A stretch of DNA of 64,000 bases, from positions 1,364,001 to 1,428,000 of the forward strand of contig JAFLBJ010000001.1 in NCBI GenBank assembly GCA_017303415.1. Direction: 5' to 3'. The translations under genes and the position numbers were made by a program. Each line of letters starts with the position of its first letter. Position 1 is the first letter of the stretch. Of this stretch, positions 25,114-33,257 are shown one piece after another. The notes beneath the pieces are model-generated. The model did not search any database. It was not told the origin of the DNA and saw only the letters and a program-made list of their open reading frames with translations. The DNA is from Chitinophagales bacterium (lineage in GTDB: Bacteria > Bacteroidota > Bacteroidia > Chitinophagales > Chitinophagaceae).

Positions 25114-25989
25114 TCAGGCACCAAGGAAGGAGCGAAGCTGATTCCCCCGGTTGGTTGTTCTTAATTTGGTGATGGCTTTGTCTTTGATCTGACGGACCCT
25201 TTCGCGGGTCAGACTGAATTTTTCACCGATATCTTCGAGGCTCATGGGATGATCCACGCCGATGCCAAAGAAGTAACAGATCACCTCTTTCTGCCGTTCC
25301 GTAAGCTGTTTCAGCGACCGCTCGATCTCCTGTTTCAGGCTTTCGCGGTGGTCCAGTTCAGCATCGGTCTTTTCGGCATTGGGGTTGATCATTACATCCA
25401 TCAGGGTGCTGTCTTCCCCTTCGGAAAGCGGCGTATCCATGCTCACGTGACGGGAAGAGATATTCAGAGTTGCAGAAACCTCATCGAGGTCCATATTCAG
25501 CAGATCGGCCAATTCTTCAGCAGAAGGCTCGCGCTCATACTCCTGCTCCAATTGGGAGAAGGCTTTCTGCACCCGGTTGGTTAAACCCACCTTATTCAGG
25601 GGTAAACGTACGATACGGGCCTGCTCAGCCAGGGCCTGGAGAATGCTCTGACGGATCCACCAAACTGCGTAGGAGATGAACTTGAAACCACGGGTTTCAT
25701 CAAAACGCTGGGCGGCTTTGATCAAACCCAGATTACCTTCATTGATCAGGTCGGGGAGTGATAAGCCCTGGTTCTGATACTGTTTGGCAACAGATACCAC
25801 AAAACGAAGGTTCGCCTTGGTCAGACGGTCCAGCGCCTTTTGGTCTCCCTGCTTGATCAGACGGGCTAATTTTACTTCCTCCTCGGGGGTGATGAGTTCT
25901 ACCTTTCCAATCTCCTGAAGGTACTTTTCGAGGCTTTGAGATTCACGATTCGTAATCGACTTCGTGATCTTCAATTGTCGCATGCTCAT
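25114..25989 (-). CDS. rpoD: Primary RNA polymerase sigma factor (sigma-70 family)
   Basis: A 291-residue sigma factor of the short Bacteroidota RpoD/SigA type, which recognises the TAnnTTTG/TTTG promoters seen in this window. Region 1.2 ([20 protein letters not shown]) is followed by region 2 ([13 protein letters not shown] and [15 protein letters not shown]), region 3 and region 4 ([15 protein letters not shown] and [15 protein letters not shown]). The long region 1.1 and the non-conserved insert of proteobacterial RpoD are absent, as is normal here. ATG 25989 and ATG 25983 (MRQLKITKS) are both possible starts; the second matches relatives better. Confidence 0.95.
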   Translation of the reverse strand: MSMRQLKITKSITNRESQSLEKYLQEIGKVELITPEEEVKLARLIKQGDQKALDRLTKANLRFVVSVAKQYQNQGLSLPDLINEGNLGLIKAAQRFDETRGFKFISYAVWWIRQSILQALAEQARIVRLPLNKVGLTNRVQKAFSQLEQEYEREPSAEELADLLNMDLDEVSATLNISSRHVSMDTPLSEGEDSTLMDVMINPNAEKTDAELDHRESLKQEIERSLKQLTERQKEVICYFFGIGVDHPMSLEDIGEKFSLTRERVRQIKDKAITKLRTTNRGNQLRSFLGA

Positions 25990-26312
25990 AGGTATGGGTA
26001 CTAAATGGGTTTTTTTAAAGGGTTATAGATATTGAATAGCTCAAATTAGTTTTGGATTTTTTCTCAACCCGATAATCCCATCACAACAGTCCAATTCGTC
26101 CAGAACATATTGATCGTCAAGGCAATTTAACGAAAAAATGGTTATGGCCAAAAAAAATTTGCATTTCTATAACGCCAAAAGGGTCTAATTATTTTCACTT
26201 ACCCGTCCTTTTAAATTTTGCCGCATCTGCCATAACCAGAAATTTATTTTTGTAGTATCATTAATTGATTATAATTGCACGGTATAGGTGTAACAAATAT
26301 TTAATTTTTTAG
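25990..26312. other. Divergent intergenic region rpoD / START-like gene
   Basis: This 323-base gap is AT-rich and has no gene, repeat or strong hairpin that I can see. It must hold the rpoD promoter on the left, for which I found no clean TAnnTTTG match. The rightward promoter is described in a separate entry. Confidence 0.6.
26217..26252 (+). promoter_or_regulatory. Bacteroidota-type promoter for the START-like gene
   Basis: TTTG (26217-26220) and an exact TAnnTTTG box, TATTTTTG (26245-26252), are separated by 24 bases, slightly longer than usual. Transcription would start near 26259, about 54 bases before the ATG. Confidence 0.5.
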
Positions 26313-26693
26313 ATGAGTCAAAAGCAACTTTATACCTTGGAATTTCCCGTGAGGTGTTCGCCTTCGATACTATACGAATTTCTATCCACTCCCTCTGGAT
26401 TGCAGGAGTGGTTTGCCGATCAGGTAGATGAAAAGGAAGAGGTATTTAGCTTCTCCTGGAATGGAACAACCGACAGAGCGCAGGTATTGGAAAAAGAACA
26501 GGATAAATTCATTCGTTTTCACTGGACCCACTCCGATAAGGACGAATACTTTGAATTCCGCATAGAAAAATCCGAGATCACCAATCAGACCATCCTTGTG
26601 ATATCTGATTTTGCCGAAAAAAAGGAGATCAAGGATCAAAGCATGCTTTGGGATTACCAGGTGAAAGACCTCTTTCACCGATTGGGCAACTAA
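26313..26693 (+). CDS. START-like/SRPBCC domain protein
   Basis: A 126-residue protein filling one START-like (AHSA1-related) helix-grip domain: MSQKQLYTLEFPVRCSPSIL, then LSTPSGLQEWFADQV, FSWNGTTDRAQVLE and a final helix (LWDYQVKDLFHRLG). Such small proteins bind hydrophobic ligands or co-chaperone partners; the partner is unknown. The stop overlaps the stop of the convergent gene by 4 bases. Confidence 0.8.
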   Translation: MSQKQLYTLEFPVRCSPSILYEFLSTPSGLQEWFADQVDEKEEVFSFSWNGTTDRAQVLEKEQDKFIRFHWTHSDKDEYFEFRIEKSEITNQTILVISDFAEKKEIKDQSMLWDYQVKDLFHRLGN

Positions 26694-27301
26694 TACCCGG
26701 CCGCTTTCAATAACTGTTCAAAATCGGCCAGCATACGCCGATCGAGGTTTTCCATCCCTTCTATTGGATATATTTTGGAGATCTTCAGGAAGTTTCTCTT
26801 CCTAATCTCACTGGTATAAGCCTCCAAAGTCAGATTATTAATTTCGGTAGTAAACGGTGGATCCTGATCGTGTATCCAGGCATCGTCTGTAGTGGATATC
26901 CTGAACTCATTGCTGGCTAAAACAGGGTGGGATAAACAGAGTGGTTCTTCACATCGTTCTTTCCAGACTCCGGCCAGTTGAAGCGTGATGGTAATATAGC
27001 GTCCCCACCAGAAAAGCGTTCGAATCGCAAATATGTCCGTTTGCCCAAACAGACGTGGATAATCCAGCACCATCCAGGGCAGGCCTTTGTAATTCTCACC
27101 CCTGGAGATCTTATACGAGAAGGGTTGGATGATGGAAAAAAGGGTTGGAGCCTGCCGGAACAAACAGTCTCTATAATGGGCTTGCCAATCAGTAAAAACC
27201 AGGGCTGTTTTTTGAAGGATGGCATTCTTTGTTAAAATCCAATCGGCATTTGTCATCAACTCCCGCTCCTTGTCCGAAAACTGTATTTTTGCCCCACTCA
27301 T
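26690..27301 (-). CDS. Hypothetical protein, about 200 residues
   Basis: A 203-residue protein that I do not recognise. It has no signal peptide or clear membrane span and is rich in aromatic residues (GLPWMVLDYPRLFG, TLFWWGRYITITLQLAG). The C-terminus (GMENLDRRMLADFEQLLKAA) is helical. It lies between the START-like gene (4-base overlap, convergent) and the divergent LptF/G gene (31-base gap). Length, clean frame and tight packing suggest a real gene. Confidence 0.7.
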   Translation of the reverse strand: MSGAKIQFSDKERELMTNADWILTKNAILQKTALVFTDWQAHYRDCLFRQAPTLFSIIQPFSYKISRGENYKGLPWMVLDYPRLFGQTDIFAIRTLFWWGRYITITLQLAGVWKERCEEPLCLSHPVLASNEFRISTTDDAWIHDQDPPFTTEINNLTLEAYTSEIRKRNFLKISKIYPIEGMENLDRRMLADFEQLLKAAGY

Positions 27302-27332
27302 TCAATAAAGTTATTACTTAAAGAGCAACGCG

Positions 27333-28787
27333 TTGATCAAAAAGCTGGACATACTCATTATCCGGTCCTTTATCGGACCCTTTGTGGCCACTTTTTTTAT
27401 CACCATCCTGGTGCTCCTGATGCAATTCTTCTGGCTTTGGATCGATGATTTTGTAGGTAAGGGTTTGCCGGTTCGTGTTCTGTTTGAATTTGTGCAGTAT
27501 CAGGCCGCCGTTCTTGTTCCCCTTGCTCTTCCGATCGCTATCCTGCTTTCATCGATCATGACCTTTGGGAACCTGGGTGAAAGTATGGAACTGGTAGCCA
27601 TTAAATCCTCCGGTATCTCGCTGTTGCGTTTCATGCGCCCTTTGTTTGTGATCGCGGTACTGCTTTCGGGTGTTGCCTTTCTTTTCAATAATTTCATTAT
27701 CCCTGTTGCGACCTTAAAATCCAAGACCCTGCTGGCCGATATCGTTCATGCCAAACCCACTTTTGATATTCAGGAGGGGGTATTCAGTCATCGTACCGAA
27801 GGCTTTGCCATCAAAGTGGGCCGAAAACAATCAGACAGCATCATCTACGATGTGGTGATCTATGAGAATGCCAACAATTACCTGCAGGATAATTTCATAA
27901 CCGCTAAAAGTGGAATTCTTCGGACATCCGCCAATAAACGGTTTTTGGAAATAAGCCTGTACGATGGATGGCGCTATGAAGAACGGGGCACTCGCGGAGA
28001 CCCCAATACCGAGTATATCCGGATGGGGTTTAAAGAATACAAGAAACAGTTTGACCTGACCAATCTCCTGTTCCGCCGAACCGACGATAGTGTTAACAAG
28101 AATCAGTTCAGGATGCTGAGTATGCGACAGCTTGGAAAGGCGATGGATTCCATTGGCCGCCAAATCAACCAGGTTACCGAACGCACCCGGCAGGAAGCTT
28201 TTGTTGGTAACAGTTTTGCCAAATACCTTGATTCGGGGTTCAAAGGGCCGGCGGTCAAATTACCGGATAGCGTCAAAAAATTTGAACACCTGATCCCCGA
28301 TTCCGCACGGAAATATATCAATCAAACGGTCACCAGTTCAATCAATTCCTCCGTGCTTAGTGTGGGAGTAAATGCAGCGGATTATGAGATCAAGAGCAAG
28401 GACCTTCGTTTTCACAAGATCGAATGGCACCGCAAATTAACCCTTTCCATTGCCTGTCTTGTGCTGTTTCTGATCGGGGCACCCCTCGGATCGATCATTC
28501 GTAAAGGTGGATTGGGTACACCCCTGATCGTGGCCGTAGTGCTCTTTCTTTTCTTTTATTTTCTAAATAATACCGGAGAGAAATTTGTGAAGGAAAATGT
28601 GATGACCTCCTTTGGGGGTATGTGGCTGGCCACCCTGGTCCTTACCCCGTTGGCCTTTTTCCTGATCTATAAGGCCATTCGCGATTCTCAACTCTTTAAT
28701 AAAGAACTTTACTTTCGCTTTTGGCGAAAAATATATCCCCTGTTTCTTCCTTTCCTGGCCCTAATCGGTCGTAAAATGAAACGATAA
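27333..28787 (+). CDS. LptF/LptG family permease
   Basis: A 484-residue YjgP/YjgQ family protein, a membrane component of the LptB2FG transporter that extracts lipopolysaccharide from the inner membrane. Hydrophobic spans lie near residues 13-35, 55-75 and 100-122 and again in the last 120 residues, with a periplasmic beta-jellyroll between. The start is TTG (encoding MIKKLDILIIRSFIGPF); the first in-frame ATG would remove the first span. The periplasmic part is longer than in E. coli, as is common in Bacteroidota. Confidence 0.88.
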   Translation: MIKKLDILIIRSFIGPFVATFFITILVLLMQFFWLWIDDFVGKGLPVRVLFEFVQYQAAVLVPLALPIAILLSSIMTFGNLGESMELVAIKSSGISLLRFMRPLFVIAVLLSGVAFLFNNFIIPVATLKSKTLLADIVHAKPTFDIQEGVFSHRTEGFAIKVGRKQSDSIIYDVVIYENANNYLQDNFITAKSGILRTSANKRFLEISLYDGWRYEERGTRGDPNTEYIRMGFKEYKKQFDLTNLLFRRTDDSVNKNQFRMLSMRQLGKAMDSIGRQINQVTERTRQEAFVGNSFAKYLDSGFKGPAVKLPDSVKKFEHLIPDSARKYINQTVTSSINSSVLSVGVNAADYEIKSKDLRFHKIEWHRKLTLSIACLVLFLIGAPLGSIIRKGGLGTPLIVAVVLFLFFYFLNNTGEKFVKENVMTSFGGMWLATLVLTPLAFFLIYKAIRDSQLFNKELYFRFWRKIYPLFLPFLALIGRKMKR

Positions 28788-28797
28788 TACCTTAGGC

Positions 28798-29781
28798 ATG
28801 CCGAACGCACAACATAATCTCCGGATACAAAAATGGGTTGCCGGGATATCTGTGTTATTACTCGTCGTGAAATTGATCGCCTATTACATGACCCATTCGG
28901 TGGCCATTCTGACCGATGCCCTGGAAAGTATCGTGAATGTGTCCGCCGGTTTTATAGGATTGTATAGTTTGTATGTGTCGGCCAAACCAAGAGATTTCGA
29001 TCACCCCTATGGCCATGGCAAAGCCGAGTTCCTTTCCGCCGCAGTGGAAGGAACCCTGATTCTGACAGCCGGCGCGCTGATTATCTATAAAGCTGTCTCC
29101 AACCTGATCAATCCGCAGGAAGTTGAAAAACTGGACAGTGGTATGGTTCTGATTCTGGTGACCGCCCTGATCAATTTTGGGATCGGCTTCTACTGTTTTA
29201 AACAGGGAAGAAAAAGCCGCTCTTTGGCCCTGGAAGCCAGTGGCAAACACCTGATGTCAGACAGCTATTCCACCTTTGGATTGATCATAGGTCTGCTCTT
29301 ACTCTATTTCACCCAAATGGCCTGGATCGATAGTGCCGTGGCTGCCTTGTTTGGCATCATTCTTCTTTTTACCGGCTATCGCATTCTGCGTGATTCGATC
29401 GCCGGTATCATGGACGAGGCTGATCATCAATTGCTGCGTAAGCTGGTGGTATTGCTAAATCAGAAGAAAAGGGCGAGCTGGATCGACCTGCATAACTTAC
29501 GGATCATCAAATATGGGAGCGTGCTTCACCTCGATTGTCACCTGACTTTGCCCTGGTACCTGAATGTCCACGAAGCCCACCAGGAAGTAGAGGCCCTGTC
29601 GCACCTGGTACAGGAGGCCTTTGGTGATTCCATCGAACTCTTTGTGCATACTGATGGATGTCTGCCCTTTTCCTGCCGGATATGCAAAAAGCAGGAATGT
29701 AGCCAGCGAAAGCATAATTTTGAGAGACAAATAGACTGGACCATGGACAATATCCTGGCCAATAAAAAACACCAATTATGA
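28798..29781 (+). CDS. Cation diffusion facilitator transporter with cysteine-rich tail
   Basis: A 327-residue CDF protein that exports divalent metals (Zn, Fe, Mn or similar) against protons. The metal-site motif in span 2 is HSVAILTDALESIVN, and DHPYGHGKAEFL follows span 3. Span 5 carries HLMSDSYSTFGL. The cytosolic C-terminal domain ends in a cysteine cluster (GCLPFSCRICKKQECSQ), which could bind metal and is unusual for the family. The stop overlaps the OsmC start by 4 bases. Confidence 0.92.
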   Translation: MPNAQHNLRIQKWVAGISVLLLVVKLIAYYMTHSVAILTDALESIVNVSAGFIGLYSLYVSAKPRDFDHPYGHGKAEFLSAAVEGTLILTAGALIIYKAVSNLINPQEVEKLDSGMVLILVTALINFGIGFYCFKQGRKSRSLALEASGKHLMSDSYSTFGLIIGLLLLYFTQMAWIDSAVAALFGIILLFTGYRILRDSIAGIMDEADHQLLRKLVVLLNQKKRASWIDLHNLRIIKYGSVLHLDCHLTLPWYLNVHEAHQEVEALSHLVQEAFGDSIELFVHTDGCLPFSCRICKKQECSQRKHNFERQIDWTMDNILANKKHQL

Positions 29782-30173
29782 CATCGACAGAGACCGTATG
29801 GAAAGGAGAACACCGGTTTGAATCAACCCATGAAGGAAACAGCATCAAAGTAGATGGCGATAAGGCAGAGGGCCATGGCCCCAAAGCATTGCTGCTTTCG
29901 GGTTTGGCGGGTTGCAGTGGAATTGATGTGGTGGATATCCTGGAAAAAATGCGGGTGCCCTTTACCGATCTTCGGATCACTGCAGAGGCCGGTCTTGTGG
30001 AAGAACATCCCAAGGTTTTTACGGATATCGTCCTAACCTACCGGATCAATGTGGATCCCTCACAGGAAGACAAGGTCCGAAAAGCGATTGACCTTTCACT
30101 GGAAAAATATTGTGGTGTGGCGGCCATGTTGCGTAAGAATTCTCCCATCGAATATAAACTGGAACTGATCTGA
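29778..30173 (+). CDS. OsmC family protein
   Basis: A 131-residue OsmC-like protein with two conserved cysteines, Cys46 in SGLAGCSGIDVV and a second in EKYCGVAAML. In OsmC and Ohr proteins such a pair reduces organic hydroperoxides, whereas many members are YhfA-like and of unknown substrate. It is translationally coupled to the CDF transporter and followed after 3 bases by an Rrf2 regulator, suggesting a thiol- or redox-linked operon. Confidence 0.88.
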   Translation: MTSTETVWKGEHRFESTHEGNSIKVDGDKAEGHGPKALLLSGLAGCSGIDVVDILEKMRVPFTDLRITAEAGLVEEHPKVFTDIVLTYRINVDPSQEDKVRKAIDLSLEKYCGVAAMLRKNSPIEYKLELI

Positions 30174-30176
30174 TCT

Positions 30177-30584
30177 ATGCTTTCTGCCAAATCACAATAC
30201 GCGTTCAAGGCACTGACCTATCTCACCGAAAGGTATAATAAAGGTCCCGTGCTGATCTCTGAGATCGCCAAGAAGAAAAAGATTCCACTAAAATTTCTGG
30301 AGAATATTCTGTTGGAATTAAAGAACGCAGATATCCTCGATAGTAAGAAAGGAAAAGGGGGAGGCTATTTCTTAAAAAAGGACCCGGCAAAGATCAAAGT
30401 AGCGACGATCGTGCGGTTGATCAATGGGCCTATTGCCATGCTGCCCTGTGTAAGCCTCTACTTTTATGAACGTTGCAAGAACTGTGATGAAAAGAACTGC
30501 GGGCTGCATGACCTCATGATCGAGGTACGGGATGCCACCCTGGAGATCCTTGAAGGGCGAACCCTGAAGGACCTGGTGGTTTAG
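30177..30584 (+). CDS. Rrf2 family regulator, candidate regulator of the sulfur regulon
   Basis: A 135-residue winged-helix Rrf2 protein (MLSAKSQYAFKALTYLTE, wing KKGKGGGYFLKK). Four cysteines, C91, C100, C103 and C108, form CVSLYFYERCKNCDEKNC, a spacing different from the NsrR-like protein at 14471. They may bind a cluster or sense thiols. It lies immediately before the sulfate-assimilation genes whose promoters share the AGTCTACT-N5-AGTAGACT palindrome. CymR, an Rrf2 protein, controls cysteine metabolism in Firmicutes, so a similar role is a reasonable guess but is not shown by the sequence. Confidence 0.85.
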   Translation: MLSAKSQYAFKALTYLTERYNKGPVLISEIAKKKKIPLKFLENILLELKNADILDSKKGKGGGYFLKKDPAKIKVATIVRLINGPIAMLPCVSLYFYERCKNCDEKNCGLHDLMIEVRDATLEILEGRTLKDLVV

Positions 30585-30585
30585 A

Positions 30586-30634
30586 TAGCTATTGGCTTTT
30601 AGCTATTTGCTAATAGCCAAGTGCTAAAAGCTAA
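30586..30634. repeat. Heptad element C2 (type C)
   Basis: Seven in-phase units: TAGCTAT, TGGCTTT, TAGCTAT, TTGCTAA, TAGCCAA, GTGCTAA, AAGCTAA. The second half is complementary to the first, giving a hairpin. It begins one base after the Rrf2 stop codon. Confidence 0.85.
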
Positions 30635-30646
30635 GAAAGCATTAAA

Positions 30647-30667
30647 AGTCTACTAATATAATAGGGT
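30647..30667. promoter_or_regulatory. Sulfur-regulon operator copy 1 (peroxiredoxin-cysH)
   Basis: Left half AGTCTACT (30647-30654) is perfect; right half AATAGGGT matches AGTAGACT at 5 of 8 positions, in the 8-5-8 geometry of the other copies. The exact -7 box TAATTTTG lies at 30682-30689, so the site would cover the -33 region. Confidence 0.6.
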
Positions 30668-30708
30668 AATAAATAAAACCCTAATTTTGTCATCTAAAAC
30701 TTACCATT

Positions 30709-31344
30709 ATGTCATTGCGTTTAGGAGACAAAGCCCCCAATTTTAAGGCGGTCACTACCGAAGGAGAGATTGATTTTTATGAATACCTGGGTGATTCCTG
30801 GGGTGTTCTTTTTTCTCATCCGGCCGATTTCACACCCGTGTGTACCACGGAGTTGGGGAAGACGGCCTTATTAAAGGAGGAATTTGCCAAAAGAAATGTG
30901 AAAGTATTGGCTGTGAGTGTGGATCCCATTGATAAGCATTTTTCGTGGAGAAAGGATATCAATGAGACCCAGCATTGCGAGGTCACTTTCCCCATTATTG
31001 CTGATGAGGAAAGACAGGTAGCGGAATTGTATGATATGATTCATCCCAACGCTTCAGCTACGGCCACGGTACGGTCACTTTTTGTGATTGGTGCTGATAA
31101 AACAGTCAAACTGATGATCACCTATCCTGCTTCTACAGGACGCAATTTTTATGAAGTGCTTCGTGTGATCGATTCTTTGCAACTGACGGCGAATTATAGC
31201 GTGGCAACACCGGCGGATTGGAAAGAAGGTGAGGATGTGATCGTGGTACCGGCTGTTAGTACTGAAGATGCGATTAAAAAATTCCCCAAAGGGGTAAATG
31301 TGATCAAGCCCTACTTGCGCTATACCCCGCAACCGAATAAGTGA
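30709..31344 (+). CDS. Peroxiredoxin, Prx6/1-Cys type
   Basis: A 211-residue thiol peroxidase. The peroxidatic Cys45 stands in HPADFTPVCTTELG, and the Prx6-type C-terminal arm is present (GVNVIKPYLRYTP). A second cysteine, Cys90, is not at a typical resolving position. It is the first gene after sulfur-regulon operator 1 and lies 3 bases before cysH, so it should be cotranscribed with APS/PAPS reduction. A peroxidase beside sulfite production may guard thiol-dependent enzymes. Confidence 0.92.
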   Translation: MSLRLGDKAPNFKAVTTEGEIDFYEYLGDSWGVLFSHPADFTPVCTTELGKTALLKEEFAKRNVKVLAVSVDPIDKHFSWRKDINETQHCEVTFPIIADEERQVAELYDMIHPNASATATVRSLFVIGADKTVKLMITYPASTGRNFYEVLRVIDSLQLTANYSVATPADWKEGEDVIVVPAVSTEDAIKKFPKGVNVIKPYLRYTPQPNK

Positions 31345-31347
31345 GTT

Positions 31348-32058
31348 ATGAAAACAGATCCAGAATTATTACGCGAACTCGAGCAATTGGATCTTCCCGA
31401 GTCACTGGCCTTACTGGCTGGTATCTATCCGGGGGAAGTGGTCTTCTCCACTTCGTATGGACAGGAAGATCAGGTGATAACTGATGCCATTGCCCGTCAC
31501 CGGATTCCGGTAAAGGTTTTCACGTTGGATACCGGGCGTTTATTTTATGAGACCTATGATCTGATTGAAAAGACCGAAGCCCGTTACAAATTGGGAATAC
31601 AGGTATTCTTTCCCGATGCGGCTGATGTAGAGGAGTTTGTGGTAAACAAAGGTATCAATGCGTTTTATGAATCGGTCGAAAACCGAAAAGCCTGTTGCCA
31701 TATCCGTAAGGTAAAACCTTTACAGCGGGCATTGGCGGGTGCAAAGGTCTGGGTTACCGGATTGCGCGCCGGACAATCCGCCAACCGGCAGGAAATGCCG
31801 CTGTTGGAATGGGATGAGGAACGACAGCTCTATAAGTTCAATCCCCTTATTCATTGGACCTATGAGCAAATGATGGAATATATAAACACCCATCGGGTGC
31901 CCTACAATACCTTACATGATAAAGGGTTTATCAGTATTGGTTGTGCCCCCTGTACCCGTGCCATTGAACCGGGAGAAGATCCCCGCGCTGGCCGCTGGTG
32001 GTGGGAAAGTTCACAAAAGGAGTGTGGGTTGCATACCGCCGGAGCGAACAAACAGTAG
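31348..32058 (+). CDS. cysH: Phosphoadenylyl/adenylyl-sulfate reductase
   Basis: A 236-residue CysH. It carries the paired cysteines C116-C117 (ENRKACCHIRK) and C199-x2-C202 (IGCAPCTRA), the ligands of the [4Fe-4S] cluster found in APS-reducing members. The catalytic cysteine is C226 in QKECGLH. The cluster ligands suggest that APS rather than PAPS is the substrate, and no cysC kinase is visible here. The enzyme releases sulfite for the sulfite reductase encoded at 35544-37622. Confidence 0.95.
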   Translation: MKTDPELLRELEQLDLPESLALLAGIYPGEVVFSTSYGQEDQVITDAIARHRIPVKVFTLDTGRLFYETYDLIEKTEARYKLGIQVFFPDAADVEEFVVNKGINAFYESVENRKACCHIRKVKPLQRALAGAKVWVTGLRAGQSANRQEMPLLEWDEERQLYKFNPLIHWTYEQMMEYINTHRVPYNTLHDKGFISIGCAPCTRAIEPGEDPRAGRWWWESSQKECGLHTAGANKQ

Positions 32059-32060
32059 TT

Positions 32061-32215
32061 GTGGGAGATGTGAGGCGTGAGACGTGAATCGTGAGACGTA
32101 AGGCGTCAGGCGTGAGTAGTGACTCTCCACTCATTCACTATTCACTATTCACCATTCACGTCTCACGTCTCACGTCTCACGGTCTCACGTCTCACCCCTC
32201 ACGCCTCACTTCTCA
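32061..32215. repeat. Heptad element B2 (type B)
   Basis: About 22 units run from 32061 to 32215 with one single-base slip. They change directly from the GTGAGAC form (GCGTGAG, ACGTGAA, TCGTGAG) to its reverse complement (CTATTCA, CGTCTCA, CGCCTCA) without a loop spacer. It begins two bases after the cysH stop. Confidence 0.9.
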
Positions 32216-32243
32216 TATTTCGTCAAAATGTCGTACCTTTACA

Positions 32244-32264
32244 ACCCTATCAAACAAGTAGACT
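32244..32264. promoter_or_regulatory. Sulfur-regulon operator copy 2 (cysD)
   Basis: The right half AGTAGACT (32257-32264) is perfect; the left half ACCCTATC matches AGTCTACT at only 4 of 8. It ends 12 bases before the cysD ATG, so it may overlap the transcription start or the leader. Confidence 0.5.
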
Positions 32265-32276
32265 AATAGTATTTGC

Positions 32277-33185
32277 ATGAGTCCCTATCATTTGGATTAT
32301 TTAGCGGAGTTGGAGGCAGAGAGCATTCATATTTTTCGTGAAGTAGCTGCCCAGTTTGAGCGTCCTGGTTTGTTGTTCAGTGGTGGTAAGGATTCGATCA
32401 CCATGGTTCACCTGGCACGTAAAGCTTTTGCTCCCGGAAAGATCCCTTTTCCATTAGTACATATCGATACCGGACATAATTTTCCCGAGGCCCTTGAGTT
32501 TCGGGATGCACTGGCCAAAGAGGTAAATGCCCAATTGATCGTGCGAAAAGTAGAGGATACGATCCGTGCCAAAAATTTGACAGAACCCAAAGGAAAATTT
32601 GCCAGCCGGAACTGGTTACAGACTTACACCCTTCTCGATACCATTGAGGAATTTGAATTTGATGCCTGTATCGGTGGCGCCCGCCGGGATGAAGAAAAGG
32701 CGCGCGCCAAAGAACGGATATTCTCGGTGCGTGATGAATTTGGTCAGTGGAACCCCAAGTTGCAAAGACCAGAGCTTTGGAATATCTACAACGGAAAGAT
32801 CCATAAAGGAGAGAATGTAAGGATCTTCCCCATCAGCAATTGGACGGAGCTGGACGTATGGAATTATATCCGTAGGGAGAAAATTCCTTTACCATCGATC
32901 TATTTTGCGCATGAGCGCGAAGTACTGGAACATGAGGGACAGCTTATTGCCGTATCCCCTTTTATTCAGATCGATGCCAATGATAAGATCAATTCACGGC
33001 AGGTACGCTATCGTACCGTGGGTGATATGACCTGTACCGCTGCTGTGGAATCAACTGCTTCCACCCTTGATCAGGTGATTGAAGAGATCATTGCCAGCCG
33101 GATATCCGAACGCGGTGAAACGCGGATCGATGATAAGGTTACCGAAGCTGCCATGGAAGACAGGAAGAAGAACGGATACTTTTAA
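32277..33185 (+). CDS. cysD: Sulfate adenylyltransferase subunit 2
   Basis: A 302-residue ATP pyrophosphatase subunit that forms APS from ATP and sulfate together with the GTPase CysN. The PP-loop LFSGGKDSITMVHL lies at about residues 35-48; FVR-type adenylate contacts and GGARRDEEKARAKERIFS are conserved. Length is standard. It follows operator copy 2 and precedes cysN, with heptad element C3 in between. Confidence 0.96.
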   Translation: MSPYHLDYLAELEAESIHIFREVAAQFERPGLLFSGGKDSITMVHLARKAFAPGKIPFPLVHIDTGHNFPEALEFRDALAKEVNAQLIVRKVEDTIRAKNLTEPKGKFASRNWLQTYTLLDTIEEFEFDACIGGARRDEEKARAKERIFSVRDEFGQWNPKLQRPELWNIYNGKIHKGENVRIFPISNWTELDVWNYIRREKIPLPSIYFAHEREVLEHEGQLIAVSPFIQIDANDKINSRQVRYRTVGDMTCTAAVESTASTLDQVIEEIIASRISERGETRIDDKVTEAAMEDRKKNGYF

Positions 33186-33193
33186 TCAATGTA

Positions 33194-33249
33194 AGGCTAA
33201 AGGCTAATAACTAATAGCTATTAGCTTTTGGCAATTAGCTATAAGCAAA
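33194..33249. repeat. Heptad element C3 (type C)
   Basis: Eight in-phase units: AGGCTAA, AGGCTAA, TAACTAA, TAGCTAT, TAGCTTT, TGGCAAT, TAGCTAT, AAGCAAA. It starts 9 bases after the cysD stop and ends 8 bases before the cysN ATG, so the cysN ribosome-binding region is squeezed against the hairpin. Confidence 0.85.
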
Positions 33250-33257
33250 GACCTGAA

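Noticed and set aside
33228-33257. TTG start for cysN at 33228
   Set aside because: The extra ten residues are encoded by heptad element C3 and are not part of the family; ATG 33258 fits relatives.
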